64,000 bases of DNA, taken from NCBI GenBank assembly GCA_035530615.1, contig DATKUL010000002.1, positions 496,001-560,000 on the forward strand, read 5' to 3'. Shown piece by piece: positions 53,191 to 63,847 of this stretch. The notes beneath the pieces are model-generated. The model had not been told where the DNA came from, made no database searches, and was given only the letters and a program-made list of their open reading frames with translations. Source of the stretch: Candidatus Paceibacterota bacterium (lineage in GTDB: Bacteria > Actinomycetota > Actinomycetes > Nanopelagicales > Nanopelagicaceae). Each line of letters starts with the position of its first letter. The first letter of the stretch is position 1. The translations under genes and the position numbers were made by a program.

Positions 53191-55955
53191 TAGCTATCCC
53201 ATTCATTATCTGAGTTTGTACTAAAATCAAAAGTATTCTGCTGCGAAGTAACCTTCGGTGTTTTCAAAATGCTGGTTGAAAGATCCGACCATGAAGAGCC
53301 GAGAGAATTGAACAGCATTGCAGTATCAACCCATCCCTTCTTCTCAGAAATGCTAAAGATTAGATAAGTCAATTCCTTTACGGACTCCATGTCCACTCGT
53401 GAATTTGAATCCCTGCTCAATTCGGCCGCTTTATCTGCTCCCTCGGACTGCAGTGCATAAGCTATACGGACGGCAACTTCCCAAATGGATATAGATTTAT
53501 CGATGTCAGGATTCCATTTCTTTGACATTTCTTCGGGACGTAATAGTCGTGCTTTTCCTGCTGCTGCCCTAAAGATTCCCCCTCGTTCTAGAGTGGTAAT
53601 CGAAGTATTTATTGCGCGCGATAAATCAATTGCAACGCTAGACGCGGATTCATTCCAACCAAATTGTTCAAACCACTTGATGCAAAAACGGGTTTCTGAG
53701 TCAAAATCACCCTCCTGATCGCTGAGTACCTCAGCCAAAACTTGGTTAATAATTGCCAGTGCAACACGGACGGACATGTCGGCACCATCTGCCTCAATTA
53801 TTTTCGAATACTTGGAAAATATTGCCATGCCAGGACCAATTGCTGCTTGCGCCAAATCAACCGGTGCTACATTCGAATCTTGTAAATTTTTGAGGGCTAT
53901 GGGCAATCTTTCCTTTAACTCATTTACAAAAGCTCGACGCATTATCGAAGAAGCAGCTGTAGACCTTACTCGGCAAGCAAGGACGATTGATGAAGCAAGG
54001 GCATTTGAGTCATTGTCTCTAGGTCGGCCGGTCCTTTCTGTGCGGACTGGCCACGTGGCTGTAATTTGCCAACCGCTCTTTATCATACCTTCTAGCAATG
54101 CTTCCCAGCCAGTCGAAGCGGTGCCGATACTGTCTGTTTGTTGTTGCTTAAAAGCATAGAACACCGTTATCGGAATATCCTTGCGAACTTGGCCGTGCAT
54201 ACTTTGAAAAACCGATTTAAATCCTTCTTCGAAGAATGAGTTAGCAGCATCCGCGTTTGCATGTCTTGCAGGGTCTGCTATTAGTTCTTCACTTTTAGGA
54301 GTCAAAACAGTATTAAATTCGGGCCATAGATTTGTCGGCAAACTTTTTCTTAGCCAGATATAAAAAAAATCTGACAAATCAGCGTAACCCACATTGTCGT
54401 AATACGGCGGATCTGTTGATACAACATAATTTTGATAGTTACGAGATGAAGCATCAGCTTGCTCTGCATGTCCGTGCATGGCTGGTAAACGTTCCACAAC
54501 ACGAGCTACCCACTCGGAACTTGAACTTAAGCTTGCCGGACCATCGCGGAAAGGATTCGATTCCGCAAAGTCCCAGACCATACTCAGGCTTTGCATTTTG
54601 AAAACATTATTGACTGTTTCCATGCTTGGCGCTGGGTTCCAAGTGTTCAAATTACTGAGTGAACCTGCGGTGCGGCTAACAGCAAGCGAAAGATAAGTAA
54701 TTACGATGTCGGCATACTCTTCAGCACGCGTCTTATTTAAACCCATTTTGATAGCGTCTTTATTTATTGCTTTCTTTGAAGCAACAACATTCTTAGAATA
54801 TGTTAAAAGTGTCATTGTTTGCCTTGGTGTAAACAAATCAGCGTGCTTAGTTAGGCCGTAGGCAAATACTCGAAAACCCAAAGCGTCTTTAGGTATTGGT
54901 GTGTCAAGAAAATCTTCCGGGATAGTAATTTTCTCGGGCACCAAAACTTCAAAACTAGATTTGTACACACGCTGTCTTTCACCTTCAACAACAAGCGCCA
55001 TTGGTGTAATCCCCAGTTTTCCTTTAACGCCAGCTTCCCTTATATGTGTTAGTGGGATTGCAGTGCCACATTTGATACAGCGTCCACCAGTTCTACTTAC
55101 TGTAGGTTTTTCCTGTGGACCGGCTGCACCTGTTGTTACCTGGAATTCAATACTATTATCTTTGATTACAGGTTCTAACCAAGATCGTCTCTGTGGTTTT
55201 TGACTCAACCAAAAATTTCTAATCAACGGAGCAGAAATTCCGCATGAGGGATTTGGACAAATTACGGTTCTAGCCCATAACCATGCCACGACTGGATTGG
55301 TTCCGTCATTCTTTTCACCAACCTCAGGATAATATTTTCGCAATTCTTCTAGACTGGATTGCCAAATATCTTTTGCGTAGCGTTTTATGTCTTCGGCTAG
55401 ACCTGTCGCACGTGGCCAACTTGAAGATTCAATTGCAGAAGCTTCTGGATGAACTGGTGGGCTTCCATGAAATCGATTCGGTAGGTCAAGGAGACATCTG
55501 TTAATCATGACGGGAATCGGATTTAGGTCAGAACCAGTGGAATTTAGCCCCAACCTCTGAGCTTCTAGCGGAATAGAGCCTCCGCCAGCAAAAGGATCTA
55601 AGAAATTAATGTCCTCCAGTGTGCCCACAGAATCTTCAATTGCTTCTCTCATTTCATTCAATAAGCTCACATCATCGCAGTCTTCCCAAACGACTGATCT
55701 ATTTATCAATTCAAATAGGCGATTTCTTTCTAGACTTTGACTTAATTCCGTAGGAAATTTGTCGGGATTTGATGAAGGATCATCTACTAATTGTGCAAAA
55801 AGCACAGCTCGACAGGCGGCTAGAGGACGCCTTGCCCACCACATATGAAGAGTTGATGGATGCCCATGACGAATTCATTTCTCTCTGGCCGATTCGCGGT
55901 TGATCGCTTCCAATGGAAGCGCAACTTCAATAAGTTTTTTTCTGTATTCACTCAC
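53190..55955 (-). CDS. DUF1156 DNA adenine methyltransferase, interrupted by an in-frame TGA
   Basis: Translated from GTG 55955, the protein opens YRKKLIEVALPLEAIN and continues to SAREK, then a TGA at 55875-55877, then IRHGHPSTLHMWWARRPLAA. The family consensus has Ser at the TGA (TCA to TGA is one change). Downstream, the SAM motif NFLDPFAGGGSIPLEAQRLG and catalytic STDPPYYDNVGY are intact over 884 residues from ATG 55844. Either the gene is a pseudogene, the stop is read through, or translation restarts at 55844. GTGA overlaps the helicase stop. Confidence 0.85.
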
Positions 55956-58900
55956 CTAGGTACGCCGCCAATCTTCCACTTAGGGTTCCAATCTATAACA
56001 AAGCGTGTAACGCTAAACTCTTCCGTACCCACTAAATCAAAAGGTCGTTCTAGATATCTAATTTCATCAAAAGCTGGCCCTTTTTGGCTGACTCGGACCA
56101 TAGCTAGCCGATAATTGTCTTCAAGATTCTTTGCCGTTAATACTTCACGACGAGTGACTTGAAAATCGCTAGCACCTTCAATTCTCCCCTTTACTTCAAT
56201 CTTTATTACTGTGCCATCGGGTGCCACGGATCTAATATCAAAGCCGGGATTATTGTGTGGCATTTCTTCTGGAGTTCTTCCAATTGAACGTTCTGCTGCC
56301 ATGGCAGCTGCGACCGCACGACGATCCACTTCTGCTGTTTCTTTGGCATAGCTAGATACGGGGCCAGTTCTTTCACCATTAAGTCGATCGACAAATCCTT
56401 GCGGAAGTACCATCGCGATTCCAACAAGCGCAGGTGGATGAGTAACAATCTTTGAATCAGAATCCAGTTCAGCTAGGCGAATTTCTAGGCGTCTCTCTAG
56501 ATCGCGTGCGCGACGTTGAGCGGTTTCTGGCTTAATTTTTAGCGCTTTACCAGCAGCTTCTTGATCAATTAATTCAGCGTGGCGCGTATCCCAATAGTTA
56601 ATTTCACTAATTAAACGCTTGCGAACTTGTTCTCTAGACCTTTGTGTGGCTGGAATTACCTGTGCGGTAATTTCTTTTTGATGTTCCAGTAGAGAATTTT
56701 CAATGGCCCAATTCACGGCCAACGTTTCCATATTCTTTAAATCCCATGACGTAACTTGTGAAGAGCGGGCCTTCTTATAGACATCTTCCGAGGCTGGTGA
56801 ATAATCAAGATATGGGGCTTGACCCACTCCAAATACTTCCCCCGCAGACGTTAGTTCTACGAAATCAAATCTCTTAGAGATAGTTCTTGGCGGTGTATTT
56901 CCATCACTAATGCTCTGTGTCATTGCGACAAGAAGTCTTGGAGTTTCACCTTGATCTTCAGCATCAATCAATACTGCGCCGTGTTTAAGAGTTGATGAAT
57001 TTTGTTCAATCGATAGATCAACAACCGCATCCAAAAGTGGGTGTCCTGGCGCAACTAGGTCTGCCTTAGCATTACCAGTGACGTTTACGAGCTTTCTCTC
57101 AAAAGTTATACGTTCGTACTTACTCAGAACCGGAGCGCCAGTTCCTATTTGTCTGTCTCTATCTCGGACAGCACTTGGAACATGGGTTATTTCCCATTTA
57201 CCTGCTTCGCGAGCTGCAGCGCGACCACCTAATCTGCTAAACGCACTCAAGAAGAAGGATTGAATGTAGTGGGGCTGGAGTCGCCGTGCCTGTAAATCTT
57301 CAATGCGACGCTTGATCTCATCAATATCGCTAAGAGCCAGAATCTTTGTGTGTAATGCCCGTTCGGCAATTAGGACATCGAGGCCCTCACCGACTCTGGA
57401 GTCAATTACTTCATTGAGGCGTTCTCTAGTCGAAGGTTTGTCCCCATATCTGATTGCCTCTATAAGAAGTTTACGAAGTGGCTCTTCTGCAAAAGCCTCA
57501 CCTAAAACATCAAAAACCTTACCTTTATAAGCAATCCGCTGTTCTTCTATTTTTTGTAGTAGACGCTGGAACACTTCGCCCTCCCGAGTGTTCGCAGCGA
57601 CGAGATTCCACAGATGGCAAACTTCCTTTTGACCAATACGGTGAATACGGCCAAATCTTTGCTCAATTCGGTTTGGGTTCCAAGGAAGGTCATAATTCAC
57701 CATCAAATGAGCACGCTGAAGGTTGAGGCCTTCACCCGCTGCATCTGTCGCAACCAATACACGTACGTCTTTATCTTGAGTAAAGAGATTCTGAACTTTT
57801 CTACGATCTTCGCGGCCAACTCCACCATGAATTGCGACAACCGCTTCATCACGGCCAATTAGCGTCCTTATTTGTTCTATTAAGTAAACCATGGTGTCTT
57901 TGTGCTCAGTAAAGATGATGATCTTTCTTAAGTTGCCGCTCTCATCCTTGGTTAAGGAGTTATCGCTCAGAATGGTCCGAAGTTCTGTCCACTTTTTATC
58001 AGTTCCCGAAAAGCGCACACGTCGAGCAAGTTCAGCCAGGTTTTCAAGAAGCTTGATTTCAGTCTCAAGTTCAGCCACAGTTTGAGCAGCCGTAGCTGCG
58101 TCGACAACATTCTCTTCTATATCTTCAATCTCGGATTCTGGAATATCATCAATATCCTCTAAATCATCGTCTGAAATATCGCGATCTAAAAGCGCTCGCA
58201 GATGCTTCTCAAGTGAGGAGTCTCGCACGGATGCATTCGCAATTTGGGTCATTTCAATGCGTCGAGCTTCTAAACGATCCCGACGCCTTTGCAAGCTTTT
58301 CCAAATTGCCTCAGGACTTGACGCTAAGCGCCTTTGGAGAACAGTCAGAGCGAAGCCAACAGTATTTCCACGCCTGCCGTCCCCTGCGGCCTTGAGTCTG
58401 TCTGCACGATTCATTTCATCTCGCACATACTCAGATACCGCTTCATAAAGCGCTTGTTCTTGGTCCGAGAGTGCGTAAGGCACCGTGTATGCCCGGCGTT
58501 CAGGGAAAAGAGGTGTTCCTTCCATTGTGAGAAGCTCTTCTTTGACCATGCGACGCATCAAGTCGTCAATCTCAATGCTGTGAACACCATCTCGGTATTT
58601 ACCCTCGAAGCGGTCACCATCCAGAAGTGCGAGGAAAAGTTGGAAATTTTCTTGGTTTCCGGCATGCGGTGTTGCGGTCATCAGTAATAAGTGACGACAT
58701 ATTTTGCCAAGCATGAGGCCAAGTTGATAACGCTTGGTTGTTTTTAACTCTTGTCCAAAGTAATGAGCGGACATGCGGTGTGCTTCATCAACAACAATTA
58801 GGTCCCAATCACTTCGCTCTAAGCGTGCTTGAAGTACTTCATCGCGGGAGAGCATGTCCATACGAGCAATCATGAGAGGATGGTCGGTAAAGACATCTCC

Positions 58901-59509
58901 ATGAATATCTGAATCGATCATCGAGCGCGTGAGGATTTCAAACTTTAGGCCGAATTTTTCGAAAAGTTCATCCTGCCATTGTTCTGCTAACCCTCCCGGT
59001 GAGACGACCATGCAACGAGCTAGGTCGCCTCGAAGAATGAGTTCTTTGATGTAAAGGCCAGCCATAATTGTCTTTCCAGCGCCGGGATCATCGGCAAGCA
59101 AGAAGCGCAAAGGGGTCCTTGCTAGGAGTTCTCCATAGACGGCCGTTATCTGGTGAGGAAGGGCGTCAAGATCTGAAGTTGTAATTGCAAGCATTGGGTC
59201 AAAGAGAGCGGCGTAGTGAATACGCAAAGCTTCTGCCCCGATACGCCAAGATTCTGGATCGCCGTCAAACGCTGGTCCATTTCCCGTGGAAGCGACCCTT
59301 AGAGATCCCTCTTTATCTCTTCCCACCACGATTTGCCCGGTATCACCGTGGTCATCCTTGTAGGTAAGGGTTATGAAATTAACTCCATGCCATTCCACCT
59401 GAACAACCGAGACGGGTGTTGCACCGACGAGGCCGCTAACCTCAATCCCAGGAACGAGGTCCTCAAGGCGGATAGTTGAGGTATCCCCAACTGGGGTCTG
59501 ATCAGCCAC
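55952..59509 (-). CDS. SNF2-family helicase with C-terminal DUF3883 domain
   Basis: An 1185-residue DNA translocase. Walker A is LADDPGAGKTIMAGLYIKEL near residue 142, the DEAH box is in VVDEAHRMSA, and motif VI is in RFGRIHRIGQK. The last ~110 residues (NNPGFDIRSVAPDGTVIKIE then VKGR) are a DUF3883 domain, a nuclease-like fold found in DISARM-type and restriction helicases. It is the first gene of the operon with the methyltransferase and DUF499 ATPase. Confidence 0.9.
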   Translation of the reverse strand: MADQTPVGDTSTIRLEDLVPGIEVSGLVGATPVSVVQVEWHGVNFITLTYKDDHGDTGQIVVGRDKEGSLRVASTGNGPAFDGDPESWRIGAEALRIHYAALFDPMLAITTSDLDALPHQITAVYGELLARTPLRFLLADDPGAGKTIMAGLYIKELILRGDLARCMVVSPGGLAEQWQDELFEKFGLKFEILTRSMIDSDIHGDVFTDHPLMIARMDMLSRDEVLQARLERSDWDLIVVDEAHRMSAHYFGQELKTTKRYQLGLMLGKICRHLLLMTATPHAGNQENFQLFLALLDGDRFEGKYRDGVHSIEIDDLMRRMVKEELLTMEGTPLFPERRAYTVPYALSDQEQALYEAVSEYVRDEMNRADRLKAAGDGRRGNTVGFALTVLQRRLASSPEAIWKSLQRRRDRLEARRIEMTQIANASVRDSSLEKHLRALLDRDISDDDLEDIDDIPESEIEDIEENVVDAATAAQTVAELETEIKLLENLAELARRVRFSGTDKKWTELRTILSDNSLTKDESGNLRKIIIFTEHKDTMVYLIEQIRTLIGRDEAVVAIHGGVGREDRRKVQNLFTQDKDVRVLVATDAAGEGLNLQRAHLMVNYDLPWNPNRIEQRFGRIHRIGQKEVCHLWNLVAANTREGEVFQRLLQKIEEQRIAYKGKVFDVLGEAFAEEPLRKLLIEAIRYGDKPSTRERLNEVIDSRVGEGLDVLIAERALHTKILALSDIDEIKRRIEDLQARRLQPHYIQSFFLSAFSRLGGRAAAREAGKWEITHVPSAVRDRDRQIGTGAPVLSKYERITFERKLVNVTGNAKADLVAPGHPLLDAVVDLSIEQNSSTLKHGAVLIDAEDQGETPRLLVAMTQSISDGNTPPRTISKRFDFVELTSAGEVFGVGQAPYLDYSPASEDVYKKARSSQVTSWDLKNMETLAVNWAIENSLLEHQKEITAQVIPATQRSREQVRKRLISEINYWDTRHAELIDQEAAGKALKIKPETAQRRARDLERRLEIRLAELDSDSKIVTHPPALVGIAMVLPQGFVDRLNGERTGPVSSYAKETAEVDRRAVAAAMAAERSIGRTPEEMPHNNPGFDIRSVAPDGTVIKIEVKGRIEGASDFQVTRREVLTAKNLEDNYRLAMVRVSQKGPAFDEIRYLERPFDLVGTEEFSVTRFVIDWNPKWKIGGVPR

Positions 59510-59932
59510 TTCTTCCCCACCCCCGATAGTCCTCCAGTACTTGTGCTAAAACTACCTGGAGTCACCGACATTGGGAAACGTTTGAGAAAAAGTGACCGCT
59601 CGGGTCTAGAAGCAAAGATATCTTAGAGAAGGACCGACTACCTCGCTTGCCATCTGACTCGGCATTGATCGTTCTTGCTTGGGCCCTCATTAGATCTCGT
59701 TCTTCTTAACTTTTACTTAGCCAGAGGGATGTAAAACCGGATTTTCCACTATTACGAGTGTAGAAGGCATCTTGAATAGAGTCACTCCTCCTGAAATGGG
59801 ATATGCCTTGTGAGGTACTAGAGGCTCTTTTGACGAATGAACATTTAGCCTGCACAAAGTTGACCGGACAGGATCCAAATTAGTTATAAAGATGGAAGTT
59901 GGACGTACTCTGCATGTCATTTTCGATGTTTA
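59510..59932. other. Spacer, promoter region of the helicase operon
   Basis: No gene or clear repeat is seen. It must hold the promoter of the - strand helicase operon; I cannot point to a specific box. Confidence 0.4.
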
Positions 59933-60769
59933 TTATCTGACTTCTCGCTCATGGTTCCTTCTTTGAAGAGCAAACTTGATGATGTTGAAGTACATATGGA
60001 ACAGAAAGTCAAGCAAGTCCCTGTCGTCGGTTATTTCCGTTTTCCCGACTTCATGATGTCGAATTGTGGATGTATTCGAAATAGCTGTTGCTATTCCCAG
60101 AATCGCATTCAATGGTTCAGAAAGATCAAATTCTCCTTCCATCAAATCTAATAAATCAGAAATAGCTTGCTTCTTATTGCTCTGGCCTTGGTCGGATTTA
60201 ATTCGCTCATAAGCATCCGCCAGGCTTCGAACACCCTTCCACTTATCGTCAATTCTGGTAGACCGGTAGTCAAGAATCGCCATGGTTATGAGTTTCTTTA
60301 GGTGTTCATCTCCCCCGAATTTAAGATCTTCAATAAGTCGGGCATCCAAAATCGAACTACCCAATACGCGAACTCTGCCGTACTCCATTGAGTACCCCGG
60401 TGCCATTTTTCTAAACAAAATGTTGACCGCGACTGTGTAATCGTAACGGCCAGCAGTGACATCGAATTCAGTCGGATGGCTTTCGCCGCAAAATGGGTGA
60501 CTCCAAGATTTAATGGGCCTTGAAACTATTAGATAAATTCCTTCGATGTAGTCGGTCAAATCGGCCTCTGTATATTCCAACTTTAAGTCCAATGGCCATC
60601 CAGTCAATCCAGTTCGGGCCGTAAGAGCCTGATTCATCCCTTGGGGATCCCAATAGAATGGATGGCCATCGGGACAGAGTTCAGGGGCAACCTGCGTGAA
60701 GTACTGACCCTGCGCCATTTCTTCCAAGGTCGCCAAATACGCGTTCAGGAATCGAGCTTCTAGTGCCAT
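59933..60769 (-). CDS. Unknown protein, possible HEPN-like partner of the TIR-like gene
   Basis: A 278-residue soluble protein without membrane or signal segments. The C-terminal quarter is helical and has STIRHHEVGKTEI followed by DLLDFLFHMYFNIIKFALQ, which recalls the Arg-His region of abortive-infection HEPN domains; this is weak. The N-terminal half, with FDVTAGRYDYTVAVNILFRK, is unrecognised. It lies 114 bases after the TIR-like gene on the same strand, so a two-gene system is likely. Confidence 0.55.
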   Translation of the reverse strand: MALEARFLNAYLATLEEMAQGQYFTQVAPELCPDGHPFYWDPQGMNQALTARTGLTGWPLDLKLEYTEADLTDYIEGIYLIVSRPIKSWSHPFCGESHPTEFDVTAGRYDYTVAVNILFRKMAPGYSMEYGRVRVLGSSILDARLIEDLKFGGDEHLKKLITMAILDYRSTRIDDKWKGVRSLADAYERIKSDQGQSNKKQAISDLLDLMEGEFDLSEPLNAILGIATAISNTSTIRHHEVGKTEITDDRDLLDFLFHMYFNIIKFALQRRNHEREVR

Positions 60770-60883
60770 GAATCTAATGATAGAAGCGGTTGCACTAACT
60801 AGGGCTTGAATTGTTCCAGGTTGAAGACGTATTCCCAGTGCCCAGTTTCATCCCTCCGGGCGCAGACGGAAGCCTGTAGAGGG

Positions 60884-61876
60884 TTAATGCAAATCGTCTT
60901 CTTCGATGGACGTGGAAGTGACGACGTAATCCTGCCAGTTCGTGCCGACAAGGTGCTCGACATTCTCCATAAGCGAATTCATCTGCGTGACAAGCCCATC
61001 ACGACTTCTACCGCCATCCCAGTAAAACTGTATATTGGCAATTTGCTGAGCCATTTCCATCAGGGCCCGAATATCTCGACCGAGTGCAGAAGTCGGATTG
61101 TTGAGAACCACAGCCACATCGCCATTCAGTCTTGCTAGGTACTGATAGATACCCTGTGCGAGATCTTTTGCTGCATCTCCATTGAAGGGATCCCCTCTCG
61201 TTTCCCACTGAGATTTCCACATCACACTATCGCGCAATAACTGAATACGAAGCGGCTCAAGCGCAAAAAAAATAGTTTCTTGCATCTCTTGGCTGCTTGC
61301 GGTTTGCGGTTCTGCGACTACCGCATTCTCGATCTCCAGTCCTTGAACTAATCGAACTAAATCGGCTTCCACATGTCTACGTAGATCATCGATATCTGAA
61401 TAGGATCCGAGGAAGCCTTCGACTTGCATTCGCGCTCGCAATTCATTGCGCCTTTGAAGTTGTTCTGTATCTATATCCGCGATATTCACTTGTGACTCGG
61501 AGAAATAGACAATCGCAGGTCGGCCCGTCGCAATGAATCTTTCAATCTCTTCGCTGGTGCCTGAATCTGAGGAGGCGGTTGGCGTCCCCATTCTGTGGCC
61601 GAAACATGCAATAAGAACGTCGGACGGATCAACAATTTGAGAGTTGAGAATTGTTTGAGGGGGCGCACCCATCTCTGGGCGAGAGTGAGTCGTCCACCGG
61701 ATTGGAAGTAAGACTATTCCTTGCCGTTCCGCATGAAGAGAGTTCCAACGATGAATTGTGGCTTCAATTGCTTCGCACTCCCTCTCGACGTCTGACGGAG
61801 ACGCGATCAGGACCTTTATCGCGATGGCAGGAAACACGTTGCCAAGCCTGGCACGGGGACTCGAAGGAGTCATCAT
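60884..61876 (-). CDS. TIR/DUF4062-like domain protein
   Basis: A 330-residue protein. The first ~160 residues begin IKVLIASPSDVERECEAI and continue with a PIRW motif, QTILNSQIVDPSDVLIACFG, RMGTPT and SGTSEEIERFI. This is the TIR-like/DUF4062 fold found in NTPase and NAD-cleaving defence proteins. The C-terminal half is helical and unidentified. It probably senses or executes in a small abortive-infection system with the following gene. Confidence 0.75.
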   Translation of the reverse strand: MMTPSSPRARLGNVFPAIAIKVLIASPSDVERECEAIEATIHRWNSLHAERQGIVLLPIRWTTHSRPEMGAPPQTILNSQIVDPSDVLIACFGHRMGTPTASSDSGTSEEIERFIATGRPAIVYFSESQVNIADIDTEQLQRRNELRARMQVEGFLGSYSDIDDLRRHVEADLVRLVQGLEIENAVVAEPQTASSQEMQETIFFALEPLRIQLLRDSVMWKSQWETRGDPFNGDAAKDLAQGIYQYLARLNGDVAVVLNNPTSALGRDIRALMEMAQQIANIQFYWDGGRSRDGLVTQMNSLMENVEHLVGTNWQDYVVTSTSIEEDDLH

Positions 61877-62451
61877 GCGAACGGCGTTTTGTCAGATTAA
61901 ATCGAAGTAACGGAAAGAATCTCGACAATGGATCGTTTCGATCCGGATTTGAGAAACGATCACCAATGGCAGGAATTTCGAAAAATCTATCAACCTAGGG
62001 GATCTGGTGAACTTCTTCGTGGACTCCCGGCGCCCAATTTCATCCCATTAGCGCACGACAAGCCTGTCCACGATTTTGCCCATCTTGCCCAAAATTTGCC
62101 CATATAAAATCGTAATTTTGCATTAGGTCTTGCACACTTCTCAAGCAAAGAAACTTACTGGAATAGGCGTGCAAGAGCGCACCAGAGAGTTGTAAAACAG
62201 AAGAGTCGCCCTATAAGCCGGCAAAGCTCCTTCCATTCAATCGCTGGAGCATGCTGACACCACGGGCTCGTCATGGTCGATCACCTGGTGGTCGTCGGCG
62301 AGGGCTGGTACAAATCGGCTCTTCTCGAAGGGCCGTAACCAAAGACCCTTCTCATGGTCACACCCTTTAGTTAGCATCGATCCATGTGTAACTCAATACC
62401 TCAAACACATTTATCGTCGCATAACTGTTCCAATTAGGAGACTCTGATTCA
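61877..62451. other. Divergent spacer with short direct repeats
   Basis: No gene is seen in these 575 bases. TTGCCCA occurs three times at 62076-62102 with 9- and 11-base spacing, followed by an AT-rich stretch. These could be protein-binding iterons upstream of the divergent TIR-like and SEC-C genes. Confidence 0.4.
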
Positions 62452-63711
62452 ATGACTGATGAGATGAGCTATGGAGATGCCATGGAAGACGAAGTGCGCA
62501 AAATTGCGGCTCGTCTGGGCGTTGCCGACTTCGTCTACACCGTTCCAATACTTTCCAAGGGGGCTGGCGGCAGTCGAGAGGTCGGCGACGCCCTGCTTAT
62601 CTCTAATGGACGCGGGGCAATCATTCAGGTAAAGACCCGTGAACCAAATTCACGCTCCGAAACTGGCGAGGCATGGTTGGCTAAGCACGGCGAACGAGCG
62701 TACCGACAGGGACAAGGAACTCGACGACAGATTGGCGAAAAGCAAAAGTCCGGAGAGATACTCACTGCGTACCCTGTTCGCACAGAAAACTGGGCTCTAA
62801 AGGTTCGGGGAGAGGCTGCCCTTTCGTTGGACATGGATGTCTCAGGCTGGCCAACCATCATCGTGGTGGATCATCCAAATGTGGACGGAACTCAACCCAC
62901 GAGAACCGATGCGTTTTGGATTACGCCTGACGATTGGTTAATGCTGAATCGTGCCATCCGATCAGTAACGGGACTATTGATCTACGTAGAGCGCTCTCTC
63001 GAAGCCGGTCCAAGAGTCTGCCCGCCACTAGGCCATGAAGACGAGCGATTTCGTCAAATGGTCCAAGCAGACGCAGTTTTCTCCTCCACAGGCGGGAAAT
63101 CGAGTCGTCCCTGGCTGACTGCGGATTCTCTGAACGACCCGACTGGAGCACAGCTCTATCGAGAACTCCTTGAAAGGATCTGGCCAGAAAACCCAGAGGA
63201 GCTACCTCACGTACCGATTGGGGATGCGCGGCGGATTCTGGAATTTCTCGATGGCGTACCCCCTAGCATGCAAGCTGAAGCTGGTCGGTGGATTCTAAAA
63301 AAGCGTTCCGAAATAGTTGACGGAGTGTGGGCTTCCGGCGCATTGATGTTCAACAGTGAGCGTCTGTTTATCTTCGGTTGTTCACCGGCTAATTCGTTCG
63401 TAGATATTGAACACTTCGATGCCAAGCTTGCCTCTATCGCATGTGTTCGAGCTAAGGAAATTTCTATGCAAGGAGTCGCTATCACATCTCTTCTTGCCGT
63501 CGGCCACATAGTGGGAGATGGCTATATCGACTATCGGTACATCTATATGGAACCTCCTCGCGACGCTCCTGCAGAACTGATGCGGTCAATTAGACATCAC
63601 CATGGAATGTTCAACCTGAAAACTCGCGAGGTGAACCTCATCAAAGCTGAACGCAATGCGAGATGTCCGTGCGGAAGTGGACTCAAGTTCAAGTACTGCG
63701 ATAGGGCTTAA
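62452..63711 (+). CDS. SEC-C zinc motif protein with nuclease-like N-terminus
   Basis: A 419-residue protein. Near residue 45 VGDALLISNGRGAIIQVKTRE has the D and QVK of a PD-(D/E)XK-like fold (E replaced by Q, as in some families). The C-terminus NARCPCGSGLKFKYCDRA is a SEC-C zinc motif (CxC-x8-YC). GGAG precedes the ATG by 11 bases. Such proteins are frequent but uncharacterised in defence regions. The middle is unrecognised. Confidence 0.75.
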   Translation: MTDEMSYGDAMEDEVRKIAARLGVADFVYTVPILSKGAGGSREVGDALLISNGRGAIIQVKTREPNSRSETGEAWLAKHGERAYRQGQGTRRQIGEKQKSGEILTAYPVRTENWALKVRGEAALSLDMDVSGWPTIIVVDHPNVDGTQPTRTDAFWITPDDWLMLNRAIRSVTGLLIYVERSLEAGPRVCPPLGHEDERFRQMVQADAVFSSTGGKSSRPWLTADSLNDPTGAQLYRELLERIWPENPEELPHVPIGDARRILEFLDGVPPSMQAEAGRWILKKRSEIVDGVWASGALMFNSERLFIFGCSPANSFVDIEHFDAKLASIACVRAKEISMQGVAITSLLAVGHIVGDGYIDYRYIYMEPPRDAPAELMRSIRHHHGMFNLKTREVNLIKAERNARCPCGSGLKFKYCDRA

Positions 63712-63847
63712 CCTATCGACCAGGGTCTGCTCAGCGAAACCTAAGCGGAACAAGCTCCTTCCTAGAAGAGGCGCAGTCCTTGTTTCGGCTCGATGTGGCA
63801 CATCAGCAATCATCGCGTTTTACATCAACCTTGCCTCACTAAATGTA

